64,000 nucleotides of DNA from Natrinema salaciae (GCF_900110865.1 NZ_FOFD01000004.1:301785-365784), one strand, 5' to 3'; shown: positions 8,773 through 17,666, numbered from the stretch's first letter. The notes: generated from the letters alone by a model not told the origin. Translations and numbers: made by a program.

Positions 8773-8787
8773 GCGACGCCTGCGGGC

Positions 8788-10218
8788 TCAGCCGGGGTCC
8801 GACGACGGACGGTACCGACGACTCACGGCCTTCCACCGCCCGGTGCGGAACAGCCAGAGGTTGATCCCGCCCGGAACGGCCGTCTCGAGCAAGAGCGCGA
8901 GGCAGAGCCCGCCGACGCCCAGCGGCGTGACCAGCCCGAGCGCGGCCGCCGGGAGCGCGAACGCGTACCGTCCGAGCAGGGAGGCGACGAACGGCCAGCG
9001 GGTGTCACCGGCACCGAGCAGCGCCCCCGCGGCGGCCCCGTCGATCCCGTAGCCGATCGAACTGACGGCACCGACCGCGACGAAGAGGGCGGCCTGTGCG
9101 ACGTTCGCGGGCTCGGTGACGAACAGCCCGGCGATCGGCCGCGCGAAGACCAGGACCAGAACGGTTACGCCGGCGTAGAGCACGACCGAGAGTCGAATGA
9201 TCCCCGTCCCGTAGGCTCCCGCTTCCGCCTCCTCGTTCGCGCCGAGGTGCTGTCCGACCAGCGAACTCGCGGCCAGGGACAGCCCCCAGTTGACGCTGTT
9301 GATCAGGGCCCGCACTCGTCGCCCGACCTCGAGGGCCGTCACGACCACCGGGCCGAACGAGGCGGCGATCCAGAGCAGCGGGAAGACGATCGCCCCCTGC
9401 GCGAGCCGACGGCCGATCTCCGGGAGCGAGATCTCGATCAACTGGCGGATCAGCGTCGGTTCGAACCACGGTCCGCCTCGAGTGATCGGGACGGGACTGG
9501 GAGCCATGCCGAGGCGGCCGTACGATCGGCCGAGCATCCCCCACGCGAGCACCAGCGTCACGAACGCGCTCGCGAGGGTCGTGCCGATCGCCGCACCGGC
9601 AGCGCCCAGACCGAACCCGAAGATGAGAACGCCGCTGAAGACGATGTTGAGCACCGCACCGCCGGCGCGCGCGACCATCTCGGTGAACGTGTCGCCGACG
9701 CCCGTGTACGTTCGGCTGGCGATGAGATTGAGCAGTTCGAAGACCACCGCGGGCGCGACGTAGACGAGGTAGACGCTGCCGTGGCCGAGCGCGGCCGAGT
9801 CGGCACCGAGCAGAGCGATCAGCGGACCGGGAACGGCGAGAAAGACGGCCATGATCGGGAGCGCGAACGCGAGCGCGAGGACGACGCTCTGGGTGACCGC
9901 CAGCGACGCGCGATCGGTCTCCTCGCCGCCGTAATTCTGCGAGACGAGCGTGACGGTGCCACCCGCCAGTCCGAGTCCCAGCAGCGTCACGATCTGCCAG
10001 TAGCCGAGCGCGAACGCCAGTCCCGCGGTTCCCGCCGTTCCGACGGCCATCCCGACCATCGCGAGATCCGCCGTCTGCTTCGACATGATCGCGAAACCGG
10101 TCACGATCCGCGGCCACGCCAGCGCCATCGTCGACCGGAAACGCTCGGCGTCGATGATCCCGCAGCGCTCGAGGAGCCCCGCGACGAACGCGACCGCTGC
10201 CGGCTGCAGTTCCGACAT
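8788..10218 (-). CDS. MATE-family efflux transporter
   Basis: A 476-residue protein with about twelve membrane segments in two homologous halves, starting in the cytosol ('AERFRSTMALAWPRIVTGFAIMSKQTADLAM'). The motif around 'TVTLVSQNYGGEE' in the first half and 'SSLVGQHLGANEEAEA' in the second are the MATE signature loops. It would export organic cations or toxins in exchange for sodium or protons. It converges on the DUF389 gene, with 15 bp between the stops. Substrate unknown. Confidence 0.92.
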   Translation of the reverse strand: MSELQPAAVAFVAGLLERCGIIDAERFRSTMALAWPRIVTGFAIMSKQTADLAMVGMAVGTAGTAGLAFALGYWQIVTLLGLGLAGGTVTLVSQNYGGEETDRASLAVTQSVVLALAFALPIMAVFLAVPGPLIALLGADSAALGHGSVYLVYVAPAVVFELLNLIASRTYTGVGDTFTEMVARAGGAVLNIVFSGVLIFGFGLGAAGAAIGTTLASAFVTLVLAWGMLGRSYGRLGMAPSPVPITRGGPWFEPTLIRQLIEISLPEIGRRLAQGAIVFPLLWIAASFGPVVVTALEVGRRVRALINSVNWGLSLAASSLVGQHLGANEEAEAGAYGTGIIRLSVVLYAGVTVLVLVFARPIAGLFVTEPANVAQAALFVAVGAVSSIGYGIDGAAAGALLGAGDTRWPFVASLLGRYAFALPAAALGLVTPLGVGGLCLALLLETAVPGGINLWLFRTGRWKAVSRRYRPSSDPG

Positions 10219-10317
10219 CTATCACTCGTTGCGGAACCGTCGCCTTCGGTCTGTCGGCACCGGCACGCGAGGCGGGACGCTGCTCGTTGCAGTTCGGGAC
10301 CGGTCGCGGGTCGACCG

Positions 10318-11409
10318 TCACCTCCGGAATCGCGACAGGAGTGCTCTGAGATGCGAGGGAGAGGCCAGCGACGTCGGGCGATCCATGTGGACGCCGATCT
10401 CGCCCGACAACGCACCCAGTCCGAGCCGCTGGACGGGTTCGGGAAGCGAATAGGCGCGTCGGATCCAGCGCCCCAGCGTCTGTTCGCGCTCGAGGTCGTC
10501 CCGCCAGGCCCGTTCGTAGGCCGCGAGCGTGGTCGGGCGGTCCGGGTCGATCTCGCGGGCGGCGTGGTCGGCGCTGGTCATGCTGTAGAGGATGCCGCCG
10601 CCGGTGAACGGCTTGGTCTGGGCGGCCGCGTCGCCGACGAGGAACGCGCGGCGCGTGGTGACGCGGTCCGGGGGTCCGATCGGGATCGCCCCCGAGCAGC
10701 GGTGGGAGACGTCGATCTCGTAGCCGTCGATCAACTCCTCGAAGTGTTTGGTCACCTGCACGCCCGGCGGGGCCGCGAGCCCGTACTCGACGCCGGCCTC
10801 GCCGCGCGGGATTCGCCACGCGAAGAAGGTCGGCGGCGTGAGGTGTACGTCGACGAAGTCCTGGTGGTCCTCCTCCTCGGAAAAGGCGAGGACGCCGTGA
10901 AGCAACTCCTCCGGCTGGGGCAGGCCGAGTTCGTCACGGACCCGCGAGCGCGGGCCGTCGCAGCCGGCGAGCATCTTCGCCTCGAACTCGACGGTACCGT
11001 CGGGGCCGTTCGCGACGACCGCGACGCGGTCGCGGTGCTCCGTGACCGCGGTGACGGTGTGTCCCTCGCGGACGTCCGCACCCGCCTCGCGGGCGAGGTC
11101 GGCGAGGTGACGATCCAGCCCGACGCGGTCGACGACGTTCGACGCGACGTCGCGCTTGTAGAACGGGTAGGCGTCGCTGTGGGGGCCGCCCACGTGGAAC
11201 CGCGCGCCGTAAATCTCGTTCTGGAACAGTTCCTCGCGAGCACCCTCGCCCGTGAACGTCCAAACGTCGGTGCTCACGTGGCCCGAACAGGCCAGCGGCT
11301 CGCCGATACTGCCCTTCTCGAGGGCGAGCACGTCGTACCCATCTTCGGCGGCCCGACGGGCGAAGCGTGCACCCGGCGGTCCGACGCCGACGACGACGAA
11401 ATCGTACAT
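10318..11409 (-). CDS. Geranylgeranyl-reductase-family FAD-dependent oxidoreductase
   Basis: A 363-residue flavoprotein of the family that hydrogenates isoprenoid double bonds in archaeal lipids and related compounds. The N-terminal FAD-binding motif is 'VVGVGPPGARFARRAAEDG', followed by 'LEKGSIGEPLACSGHVS', which contains the conserved Cys region, and the C-terminal FAD motif 'LVGDAAAQTKPFTGGGILYSM'. I chose the ATG at 11409 because the Rossmann strand begins there; the longer frame to 11526 adds an unrelated leader. It may act on archaeal membrane lipids or on menaquinone or carotenoid side chains. Confidence 0.88.
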   Translation of the reverse strand: MYDFVVVGVGPPGARFARRAAEDGYDVLALEKGSIGEPLACSGHVSTDVWTFTGEGAREELFQNEIYGARFHVGGPHSDAYPFYKRDVASNVVDRVGLDRHLADLAREAGADVREGHTVTAVTEHRDRVAVVANGPDGTVEFEAKMLAGCDGPRSRVRDELGLPQPEELLHGVLAFSEEEDHQDFVDVHLTPPTFFAWRIPRGEAGVEYGLAAPPGVQVTKHFEELIDGYEIDVSHRCSGAIPIGPPDRVTTRRAFLVGDAAAQTKPFTGGGILYSMTSADHAAREIDPDRPTTLAAYERAWRDDLEREQTLGRWIRRAYSLPEPVQRLGLGALSGEIGVHMDRPTSLASPSHLRALLSRFRR

Positions 11410-11558
11410 GTCGGCCACGTTCTCGCCGGAGAGTAAATAGCTTCTCGAGACCGTCTCGCCGATTCCAGCGTCGTCTTCAGGACTCGTCATCTCGAGCCGG
11501 GGCGCGATGCTGTCGCTGAGAACCAACGTTTAGGGTATCGGTACGGAACCACTCGGGT

Positions 11559-11978
11559 ATGAACTGTCCGTTCTGTTCTATCGTCGAGGGCGAGGAGGAC
11601 GCCGTAATCCTCGACGAAACCGAGGATACGATTGCGTTCGCACCACTAGACTCGGTTTCGGAGGGTCACCTGCTGGTCGTTCCGAAAGCTCATTACGAGC
11701 ATCTGTTCGACGTCCCGGAACCGATACTTCACGCGGTGACGGAACGAGCGAGAACGATCGCCGAGCGACTTCGTGCTCACGGGTTCGATGGGGTGAATCT
11801 CCTCCACGCCAGCGGTGAGGCGGCCCAGCAGTCCGTCCCACACTTCCACCTGCATATCGCCCCGCGCCGTCACGACGACGAATTGGACCTGTGGCCCGCG
11901 AGTACGCACGACGAATCCGATTTCGATCGCACCTACGAGACAGTTCGAACTGCGATCGAAAACGGAGATGCACTGTAG
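11559..11978 (+). CDS. HIT-family nucleotide hydrolase
   Basis: A 139-residue histidine-triad protein. It has C3-x-x-C6 at the N-terminus ('MNCPFCSIV'), a likely zinc site shared with Hint-type proteins, and the HIT motif 'HFHLHIAP' with H95, H97 and H99. It probably hydrolyses nucleoside phosphoramidates or dinucleoside polyphosphates in the cytoplasm. It is divergent from the geranylgeranyl-reductase-like gene. Confidence 0.93.
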   Translation: MNCPFCSIVEGEEDAVILDETEDTIAFAPLDSVSEGHLLVVPKAHYEHLFDVPEPILHAVTERARTIAERLRAHGFDGVNLLHASGEAAQQSVPHFHLHIAPRRHDDELDLWPASTHDESDFDRTYETVRTAIENGDAL

Positions 11979-12075
11979 CGGCCGACTCGAACAGGAGAGT
12001 TAGTCGCGAGATGTTCGAGTGACGCAACCGATCAGGGGAGTTACTTTCAAATGGCTGTCCCGAATCGTGGCTACT

Positions 12076-12903
12076 ATGAGTGACTTGTTGACAGCCGACA
12101 ATACCACGTTGATCGACCTCAGCATCGGCCTCGAGGACGGCGTCGCGAGCGAGCCGACGCCGCCGAGTATCGATGCCTTCGATCACGAAGCCGGTGCGGA
12201 ACGGCTCGCCGAGAGCCTTCGGGCGCAGGGGTACGACGTCGACGCCGACGACTTCCCGGACGGCATGGGACTCGCCTGGGAGGACATCGAGGTGATCCCC
12301 CACGCCGGCACGCACCTCGACGCGCCGTGGCATTACGGCCCCGAGGTCGACGGCGAACCGGCGAAGACGATCGATGAGGTTCCCCTCGAGTGGTGCCGCA
12401 GGAACGCGGTCGTACTCGACTTCCGGTGGATGGACCCCGGCGAGGAGATCTCGGTCGCCGACCTCGAGGACGCCCTCGCGGAACTGGACCACGAGCTCTC
12501 GCCGGGCGAGATCGTCCTGCTCCAGACCGGTGCCGACGAGCTGTGGGAACAGCCCGAGTACCTCACGCAGTTCCCCGGCATGAGCGCCGAAGGAACGACA
12601 TTCCTCGTCGAGCGGGGGGTGAAGGTGATCGGGACCGACGCCTACGGCTTCGACAAGCCGTTCACCGAGATGGGCAGGCGGTACGCCGAGTCCGGCGACG
12701 AGGCCGAACTGTGGCCGGCCCACGTCGCCGGCCGCGAGGTGGAGTACTGCCAGATCGAGAAGATGGCGAACCTCGACGCCTTGCCCCGGAAGACCGACGT
12801 GCCGATCGTCGCGTTCCCCATCACGATCGAGAACGCCAGCGGCGGCTGGGTGCGACCGGTCGCGTTTATCGGGATCGACGAGACGGGAGGTGATACCGCG
12901 TGA
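12076..12903 (+). CDS. Cyclase / kynurenine formamidase-like hydrolase
   Basis: A 275-residue metal-dependent amidohydrolase of the cyclase family. The metal-binding motif 'HAGTHLDAPWHYG' and an upstream 'LIDLSIGLEDG' are both present. Enzymes of this family hydrolyse N-formylkynurenine or other cyclic or acyl amides. I chose the ATG at 12076 over a GTG at 12019 because 'MSDLLTADNTTLIDLSIGL' starts the domain directly. The stop overlaps the start of the FAH-family gene by 4 nt, so they form one operon and likely one catabolic route. Confidence 0.88.
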   Translation: MSDLLTADNTTLIDLSIGLEDGVASEPTPPSIDAFDHEAGAERLAESLRAQGYDVDADDFPDGMGLAWEDIEVIPHAGTHLDAPWHYGPEVDGEPAKTIDEVPLEWCRRNAVVLDFRWMDPGEEISVADLEDALAELDHELSPGEIVLLQTGADELWEQPEYLTQFPGMSAEGTTFLVERGVKVIGTDAYGFDKPFTEMGRRYAESGDEAELWPAHVAGREVEYCQIEKMANLDALPRKTDVPIVAFPITIENASGGWVRPVAFIGIDETGGDTA

Positions 12904-13889
12904 AGCTCGCCACCTTCGAGGTCGACACGCCGGTCGGTCCCGTCGAGCGGCTCGGAGCCGTCGACGAGTCGACCGAGTCCGACGACGCCGGCGACGTCGC
13001 ACTCGTGGACCTCACCGCCGCCTACGGCGCAGTGCTCGAGGCCGAGGGCGAACCGGCACCCGCGGCCCTCGCTCGCGCCCACGTCCCGCCGGCGATGATC
13101 GCCTTCCTCGAGCGGGGCGACCGAGCGATCGAAGACGCGCGGGAGGCGCTCGAGTACGCGGCCGAGACGGACGCCGAGCGCGGACCCAGCGGCGCGACGA
13201 TCCGGTACGAGCCCGGCGAGTACCGGCTGCTCGCGCCGCTGCCACGTCCCAACTCGCTTCGCGACTGCATGGCCATCGAGGAACACGTTCAGAACAGCAT
13301 GGACGGGGAGATCGCCGACGTCTGGTACGAGCTGCCGGTCTACTACAAGGGCAACGCCGACAGCGTGGTCGCGCCCGGCGAGACCGTTCGGTGGCCCGAC
13401 TACTCGGAGATCATGGACTACGAACTCGAGATCGCCGCCGTGATCGGCAAACGGGGTCGGGACATCGCCGCCGACGAGGCGGACGAGTACATCGCCGGCT
13501 ACACCGTCTTCAACGACTTCAGCGCCCGTGACATCCAGGGGGAAGAGATGGACGGGCGGCTCGGACCCGCCAAGGGGAAGGATTTCGCGAACGGGCTCGG
13601 TCCCTATTTCGTTCCCCGGGAGGACATCGACGTTCTCGAGGCACCGATGACCGCCCGGATCGACGGCGAAGTCTGGTCGGCGGGCACCGTCGACGAGATG
13701 TACCACTCCTTCGCCGAGATCGTCGCACACGTCTCGCAATCCGAGACGCTCCACCCCGGGGACGTCATCGGGAGCGGCACCGTCGGCGAGGGCTGCGGCC
13801 TCGAACTCGGCCGGTGGCTCTCCGACGGCGACACCGTCGCGCTCGAGGTCGAGGGCATCGGCACGCTCGAGCACACGGTCGTCCGCTGA
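12900..13889 (+). CDS. Fumarylacetoacetate hydrolase family protein
   Basis: A 329-residue protein starting at a GTG overlapping the previous stop. It shows the FAH-family core: 'DYELEIAAVIGKRGRDI', 'YTVFNDFSARDIQ' and 'GPAKGKDFANGLGPYFV', containing the acidic metal ligands. Family members cleave C-C bonds or tautomerise or decarboxylate beta-keto acids in aromatic degradation. Being coupled to a cyclase-family hydrolase suggests a shared aromatic or amino acid breakdown pathway, but the substrate is not evident. Confidence 0.9.
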   Translation: MKLATFEVDTPVGPVERLGAVDESTESDDAGDVALVDLTAAYGAVLEAEGEPAPAALARAHVPPAMIAFLERGDRAIEDAREALEYAAETDAERGPSGATIRYEPGEYRLLAPLPRPNSLRDCMAIEEHVQNSMDGEIADVWYELPVYYKGNADSVVAPGETVRWPDYSEIMDYELEIAAVIGKRGRDIAADEADEYIAGYTVFNDFSARDIQGEEMDGRLGPAKGKDFANGLGPYFVPREDIDVLEAPMTARIDGEVWSAGTVDEMYHSFAEIVAHVSQSETLHPGDVIGSGTVGEGCGLELGRWLSDGDTVALEVEGIGTLEHTVVR

Positions 13890-13989
13890 CGATCGCGGCG
13901 TCGCGCGGTTGCGTATAAAATCCCGGACATACCCTCGGCAACGCCTATCCTCGAGCGTGACATTTCGTCAAGAAACACCGTCTCCGAAC

Positions 13990-14649
13990 ATGATCAGTCG
14001 AACGTCCTTCGTGACCGTCTGTCTCGTTCTCGTCGTCGCGGCGAGCCTTTCGATCGGGGCGTACTCCGGCGTCTCCACCGACGGATCGACGGCGAGTGCG
14101 TCGCTCGCACAGGAATCGGACCCCTATACCGAGGAGTGTCTCTCGACATCGGGACTCGAGAACGTCTCCATGAACGCGTACCGGCAGGAGGCCACGGCTC
14201 TCCGGACGCAGTCGGCGAACGTGTCCTCGACCGGAAACGGGACCACCGCCGAGGAGGGCCTGATCGGGATCGAGTCGGGATACATCGAGGGGAACGAGAC
14301 GTGTTTCGACAGGATCTCGACGGAGAACGAGACGATGCAGATCGCCCTCGAGGAGGTCCAGTTCGAGAACACTACGCTTCGCGGGCCGTGGACGAACATC
14401 GAGTTCGGCGAGGGAGAAGCGGACTCGATGACGGTCGTGCTTCCGGGGGACGCGTTTCTGAGCGTACTGAGACAGATGCACGTCGGAGACAGCTTCATCG
14501 ATCTCTTCAAGGACATCTACGATCTCTCGTCGGCCGACGACGGTGACCACCCGGGAGCCGGTGACGATGAGCCGCCGGGGGACTCTGACGGACCCGCGGA
14601 CAACGCCACCGATCCGGACGACTCGGCGCCTCGACGACCCTGTGGATGA
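13990..14649 (+). CDS. Secreted Asn/Thr-rich protein, probable C-terminal frameshift
   Basis: A 219-residue exported protein. Start 'MISRTSFVTVCLVLVVAASLSIGAYSG' is a signal peptide or anchor; the mature part has several N-glycosylation sequons (for example 'NVS', 'NGT', 'NET', 'NTT') and two cysteines. After an Asp/Pro-rich tail the frame stops at 14647. A neighbouring frame carries on with the same composition ('LDDPVDDTTAPDDPADN', then 'VAVVHREILDGG') to a stop at 14762-14764. This suggests a 1-bp shift near 14620-14635, by mutation or sequencing error. The gene precedes another secreted protein in the same direction, and the two may form one surface complex. Confidence 0.65.
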   Translation: MISRTSFVTVCLVLVVAASLSIGAYSGVSTDGSTASASLAQESDPYTEECLSTSGLENVSMNAYRQEATALRTQSANVSSTGNGTTAEEGLIGIESGYIEGNETCFDRISTENETMQIALEEVQFENTTLRGPWTNIEFGEGEADSMTVVLPGDAFLSVLRQMHVGDSFIDLFKDIYDLSSADDGDHPGAGDDEPPGDSDGPADNATDPDDSAPRRPCG

Positions 14650-14925
14650 TACCACGGCACCTGACGATCCCGCAGACAACGTCGCCGTAGTCCACCGCGA
14701 AATCCTCGACGGCGGTTCGGACGCGACGGCGACCGTCGCCGTCCGAGACAGTTCGACACTGTGAGAGCGTGAGTCGCTATCGCGGGTGGCACGTACTCGG
14801 CCCGAAAACGCCCCTCCCGCGATCCAGCCGATGGCCGTGACCGGTGCTCCGGATCTCGTTACTTATATTCCCGTCCATACACGTGGAAATTCATACTTGC
14901 ATACATATCGACCCTCCTGTCACCT

Positions 14926-15648
14926 GTGCCAATTGATCGTACTCGGTTTACCGCTGCGTTCCTCGTCACGAACGTCTTCCTGATTACCGTCCTCGGTGCC
15001 CTCGCAACTGCCGGCGTCACCGTCGCCGCCCCGATAACCGGGGCGGGCGGATTCACCGTCGCGTTCGACGAACTCCACGGCGAGGGGTTCGAACAGTATT
15101 CCACGATGGAGGGCCACGACGGCTGCGAGCGGTATCCCGTCAGCGAGACACGGATCGACAACGGAACGATCGACGGCCTGCACCTGTTCACGGACCTCGA
15201 GATGCCCATCACGGACAAGACGGTCCGGGTGTCGATAGCAGCGGAGAACGCGTCGTTCCAGGGGCTAAATCAGCGGTTCACACACCTCGAGGGCGATATC
15301 GCGTTCGAGGAGGACCAGGTCGTCGAATACGACGACGATCACGAGCGGATGCGAATTTCGGCGTCGAATATCACGATCGAGAACGGAACGATCCAGACCG
15401 AAACGCAGTACATCACCCACCTCTCGCTCGACGAGTTGGCGATCGACGTCGAACTGGACCCCGACGACGCGGGCGTCGACGCGCCGGAGATAGACTGCCA
15501 GGCGAACACCAGCGCCGAGAATACGAGTTCCGGAGACGGGACTGCGACGAGCAACAGTTCGGACCGGCCGGGTCCTGGAGGGAACGACTCGGTGAGTCCC
15601 GCCGCCGACGGTTCGGCGACTGCGAGCGTCGCACCTATTCGGCGATAA
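14926..15648 (+). CDS. Secreted protein resembling DUF6230
   Basis: A 240-residue exported protein from a GTG start. A hydrophobic N-terminus (about residues 10-35) is followed by 'GGFTVAFDELHGEGFEQYSTMEGHDG', then 'DLEMPITDKTVRVSIAAENASFQGL'. This order matches what I know of DUF6230, secreted proteins of streptomycetes ('FxVxxDxLxGxGFxQY' near the N-terminus), at least at motif level. The C-terminus is a Ser/Asn/Gly-rich low-complexity tail with many sequons. A TATA-like 'ACTTATATTC' is about 60 nt upstream. It follows another secreted protein gene by about 280 nt. Function unknown. Confidence 0.65.
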   Translation: MPIDRTRFTAAFLVTNVFLITVLGALATAGVTVAAPITGAGGFTVAFDELHGEGFEQYSTMEGHDGCERYPVSETRIDNGTIDGLHLFTDLEMPITDKTVRVSIAAENASFQGLNQRFTHLEGDIAFEEDQVVEYDDDHERMRISASNITIENGTIQTETQYITHLSLDELAIDVELDPDDAGVDAPEIDCQANTSAENTSSGDGTATSNSSDRPGPGGNDSVSPAADGSATASVAPIRR

Positions 15649-15673
15649 GGGAAGTCGTGACCTCGTCGACGCC

Positions 15674-16327
15674 CTATCCCAGGAGGGACAGAAAGACGGA
15701 GGATTCCGCCTTTCGAAGGTGTTCGTCGACGGTGCTCGTCGCACAGTCGAGTTCGTTCGCGATGTCCTGATGTGTCGCCCGCTTCGGAACGTCGTAGTAC
15801 CCGATTTCGACCGCCGTCCGAAGCACCTCCTGCTGTCGCGTCGTCAGGTCGAGAATCGACCACTTGCACGTCGGATCGTACTCGCCGGTTTTGATGATCT
15901 CGTCGTCGAAGTCGTCGGGAATCTCCTGATACGCGTGCTGAATCAGCTCCTCTTTTCCCGCGACGGTCAGTCGAAGCGAATCGGAGCCGATGAACTCGAT
16001 CGGCGTCTCGACGATCAATCCGTCCCTCCCAACGAGCGACATGAGCGTCGAGGCCGGTTCGCCGGAGTCGACGGACAGGTAACAGTAGACGTCCGTCCCC
16101 GTTCCCTCGAAGAGGTCCCACTCGAGGACGAGGGGATGCTCCTCGAGTCGCGAGCCGACGTTCTCGGCGGACCCGCGGAGTCGGTACAGGAGGATGCCGG
16201 TGCCGTCCGGGAACGAATCGACGTAGATCAGTTCGGCGCGTTCGAGCCCCGGTTCGGTCGCCAGTCGCCGACCAACGGGATGGACAGCACCGGCCGGCGG
16301 CGTCAGTTCGAGTCGAACGTATCTCAT
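15674..16327 (-). CDS. Bacterio-opsin activator-like HTH-10 regulator
   Basis: A 217-residue regulator starting 'MRYVRLELTPPAGAVHPVG'. The N-terminal part is a Bat-type sensor region. The C-terminal 'LTTRQQEVLRTAVEIGYYDVPKRATHQDIANELDCATSTVDEHLRKAE' region is the HTH-10 domain, ending 'FLSLLG'. Its ATG overlaps the stop of a 56-residue upstream frame (ATGA), so translation is probably coupled. It converges on the DUF6230-like secreted gene. A strong TATA box and a palindrome lie about 310 nt upstream. Confidence 0.88.
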   Translation of the reverse strand: MRYVRLELTPPAGAVHPVGRRLATEPGLERAELIYVDSFPDGTGILLYRLRGSAENVGSRLEEHPLVLEWDLFEGTGTDVYCYLSVDSGEPASTLMSLVGRDGLIVETPIEFIGSDSLRLTVAGKEELIQHAYQEIPDDFDDEIIKTGEYDPTCKWSILDLTTRQQEVLRTAVEIGYYDVPKRATHQDIANELDCATSTVDEHLRKAESSVFLSLLG

Positions 16328-16494
16328 TGTTCGAGTCGGAACCGGACTCGATCCACGGACGAGCCCGTCGTCTCGAGGTCGGTCGATCGAATCGGAATCG
16401 TCGGTTCGACCGGCGTCGTACTGTTCGTCCCGTTTCGAACCGTTTCCAGGATGTTCGCCTGACTGCTCGGTTCCGGTATCGTTTCGTCGATCAT
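16324..16494 (-). CDS. Possible 56-residue protein coupled to the HTH-10 gene
   Basis: A small frame starting 'MIDETIPEPSSQANILETV' whose stop codon overlaps the ATG of the HTH-10 regulator by ATGA. The translation is acidic and polar with no membrane segment. Support comes from the exact overlap and from a promoter upstream; against it are a weaker codon-position bias and no recognisable family. An in-frame GTG at 16578 would lengthen it by 28 residues. Confidence 0.4.
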   Translation of the reverse strand: MIDETIPEPSSQANILETVRNGTNSTTPVEPTIPIRSTDLETTGSSVDRVRFRLEQ

Positions 16495-16876
16495 GGTTCT
16501 CCGCTGGTTCGTCTTTCGAAGGGCGTTTCGCGCGTCGAGAGCGGCGCTCGTGGACGAGTTGGCCCGCGTTGCGCTCACAATACGACTCGACGTGCACGGA
16601 CCGGCACACTCGCTTCGTTCCGGTCCGGAGTGTCACAAATACCGTCACTTCGACGGTATATAAAAACATTATTCCGATTATGACACGCTATTTAAATAAT
16701 GGGCGGGTACCGGTCACCCGCGGTGCCGTCTCGAGCGACGTGCGCTGCGCCGATCGGGGACGGTTTCGGTTCCGTGTCGACGGACTGGCACGGAGAGATC
16801 GAACTGTGAGGAGTCGGACCGATCGTCTTCGAACACAATCGCACCGCCCTCACCGAGACAGCGTCCACGAGACGGG
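16495..16876. other. Intergenic region with AT-rich promoter zone
   Basis: A 382-bp gap. Its centre (about 16640-16700) is sharply AT-rich and holds a palindrome, the TATA box 'TATATAAAA' and a second AT-rich block 'TATTTAAATAA'. Short plus-strand frames from 16680 and 16699 exist, but their translations look random. The right end is just the 3' flank of the DPCK gene. Confidence 0.5.
16640..16664 (-). promoter_or_regulatory. Palindromic operator abutting a TATA box
   Basis: A perfect inverted repeat TACCGTC-5 nt-GACGGTA occupies 16640-16658 and runs straight into 'TATATAAAA' (16656-16664). The dyad would lie between TATA box and transcription start for leftward transcription toward the HTH-10 gene. 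This is a typical site for an archaeal repressor, possibly autoregulation. Confidence 0.5.
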
Positions 16877-17461
16877 TTAGCTATCGGTTTCGTCCGCCTC
16901 GAGGAGTGCCCAGAACCGTTCGGTGTCGCCCTCGAAGCGCTCGAGCAGGTCGCGCATTTCGGATCGGTGGTCGTCGGTGACTTCGACGTGGACCATCCCT
17001 TCGCCGGGTTGGCCGTAGACGACGCTCGCGCCCTCGGGTGCGGCGACGATCGCCGGCAGGGCGACTAGATCCTCCTCGCCGTCGACCAGGATCGTCGTCG
17101 GTTCGTCGGTCGACAGCGCGCGCCGGAGTGCTCGAATAACGGGGACGGAGAGTTCGGCGGGCGGGTTCCGCACCTCGATGCTCGCGCCGGACGTGACCGC
17201 GTCTCGAATCTCGTCGTCGACGGCTTCGCGTTTCGTTCGGCCGTCGACGAGCGCGACGTCGGGCTGGTGGCCCGCCTCGAGCAGATGATAGGTGACGACG
17301 TCGCCGACGGCGATGAGCGGACCGTCGACCGCCTCGAGGAGCCGGGAGGCGTCGGTCTCGATCGGGCCCAGCGGCTCCTTGAGCTCGTGGCGGAGGTCGT
17401 CGGGCAGAAGCAGTAGCTGTTCGTCGTCCGCGTTCGCCGGGTTCTGGTCGTCGCGAGTCAC
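16877..17461 (-). CDS. GTP-dependent dephospho-CoA kinase (DUF359)
   Basis: Phosphorylates dephospho-CoA to coenzyme A with GTP, the last step of archaeal CoA synthesis. The 194-residue protein is of the DUF359/COG1909 family: 'LLLPDDLRHELKEPLGPI' near the start, 'LIAVGDVVTYHLLEAGHQPDVALVDGRTKRE' for the nucleotide-binding core, 'TTILVDGEEDLVALPAIVAAPEGASVVYGQPGEGMV' for the conserved GEEDL and GQP motifs. A GTG codon serves as start. Its gene follows spt4 by 5 nt, an arrangement found across archaea. Confidence 0.92.
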   Translation of the reverse strand: MTRDDQNPANADDEQLLLLPDDLRHELKEPLGPIETDASRLLEAVDGPLIAVGDVVTYHLLEAGHQPDVALVDGRTKREAVDDEIRDAVTSGASIEVRNPPAELSVPVIRALRRALSTDEPTTILVDGEEDLVALPAIVAAPEGASVVYGQPGEGMVHVEVTDDHRSEMRDLLERFEGDTERFWALLEADETDS

Positions 17462-17466
17462 GTGAG

Positions 17467-17664
17467 TCAGCGAACCTTCAGGGCGTACGCGCCCGGTTCG
17501 GTGATCTGCATCTCCGTCGCGATCTCGCTGTCCTCGGGGTGGGCGATGATGACGTAGCCCGCCCAGTCTTCGGTCAGCGAGGAGGAGTTGCAGGCGTCAC
17601 AGGTCTCGTTGTCGGGTTCGTTGACCCGGTGACACTCGCGACAGACGAGACGATCGGATGCCAT
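17467..17664 (-). CDS. spt4: Transcription elongation factor Spt4
   Basis: A 65-residue zinc-ribbon protein that pairs with Spt5 and clamps RNA polymerase during elongation. Four cysteines are in the pattern CRECHR...CDAC (C8, C11, C23, C26), followed by the conserved 'WAGYVIIAHPEDSEIA' and 'EPGAYALKVR' end. It is two bases after rpo7 and five before the DPCK gene, so it is co-transcribed with RNA polymerase subunit Rpo7. Confidence 0.95.
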   Translation of the reverse strand: MASDRLVCRECHRVNEPDNETCDACNSSSLTEDWAGYVIIAHPEDSEIATEMQITEPGAYALKVR

Positions 17665-17666
17665 GG

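Noticed and set aside
9247..11436. A 729-codon plus-strand open frame
   Set aside because: It runs antisense to the MATE and geranylgeranyl-reductase-like genes; its translation is Arg/Asp-rich without domains. It is a GC-rich shadow.
12019..12075. Upstream GTG start of the cyclase gene
   Set aside because: It would add 19 residues of unrelated sequence before the conserved domain; the ATG at 12076 fits better.
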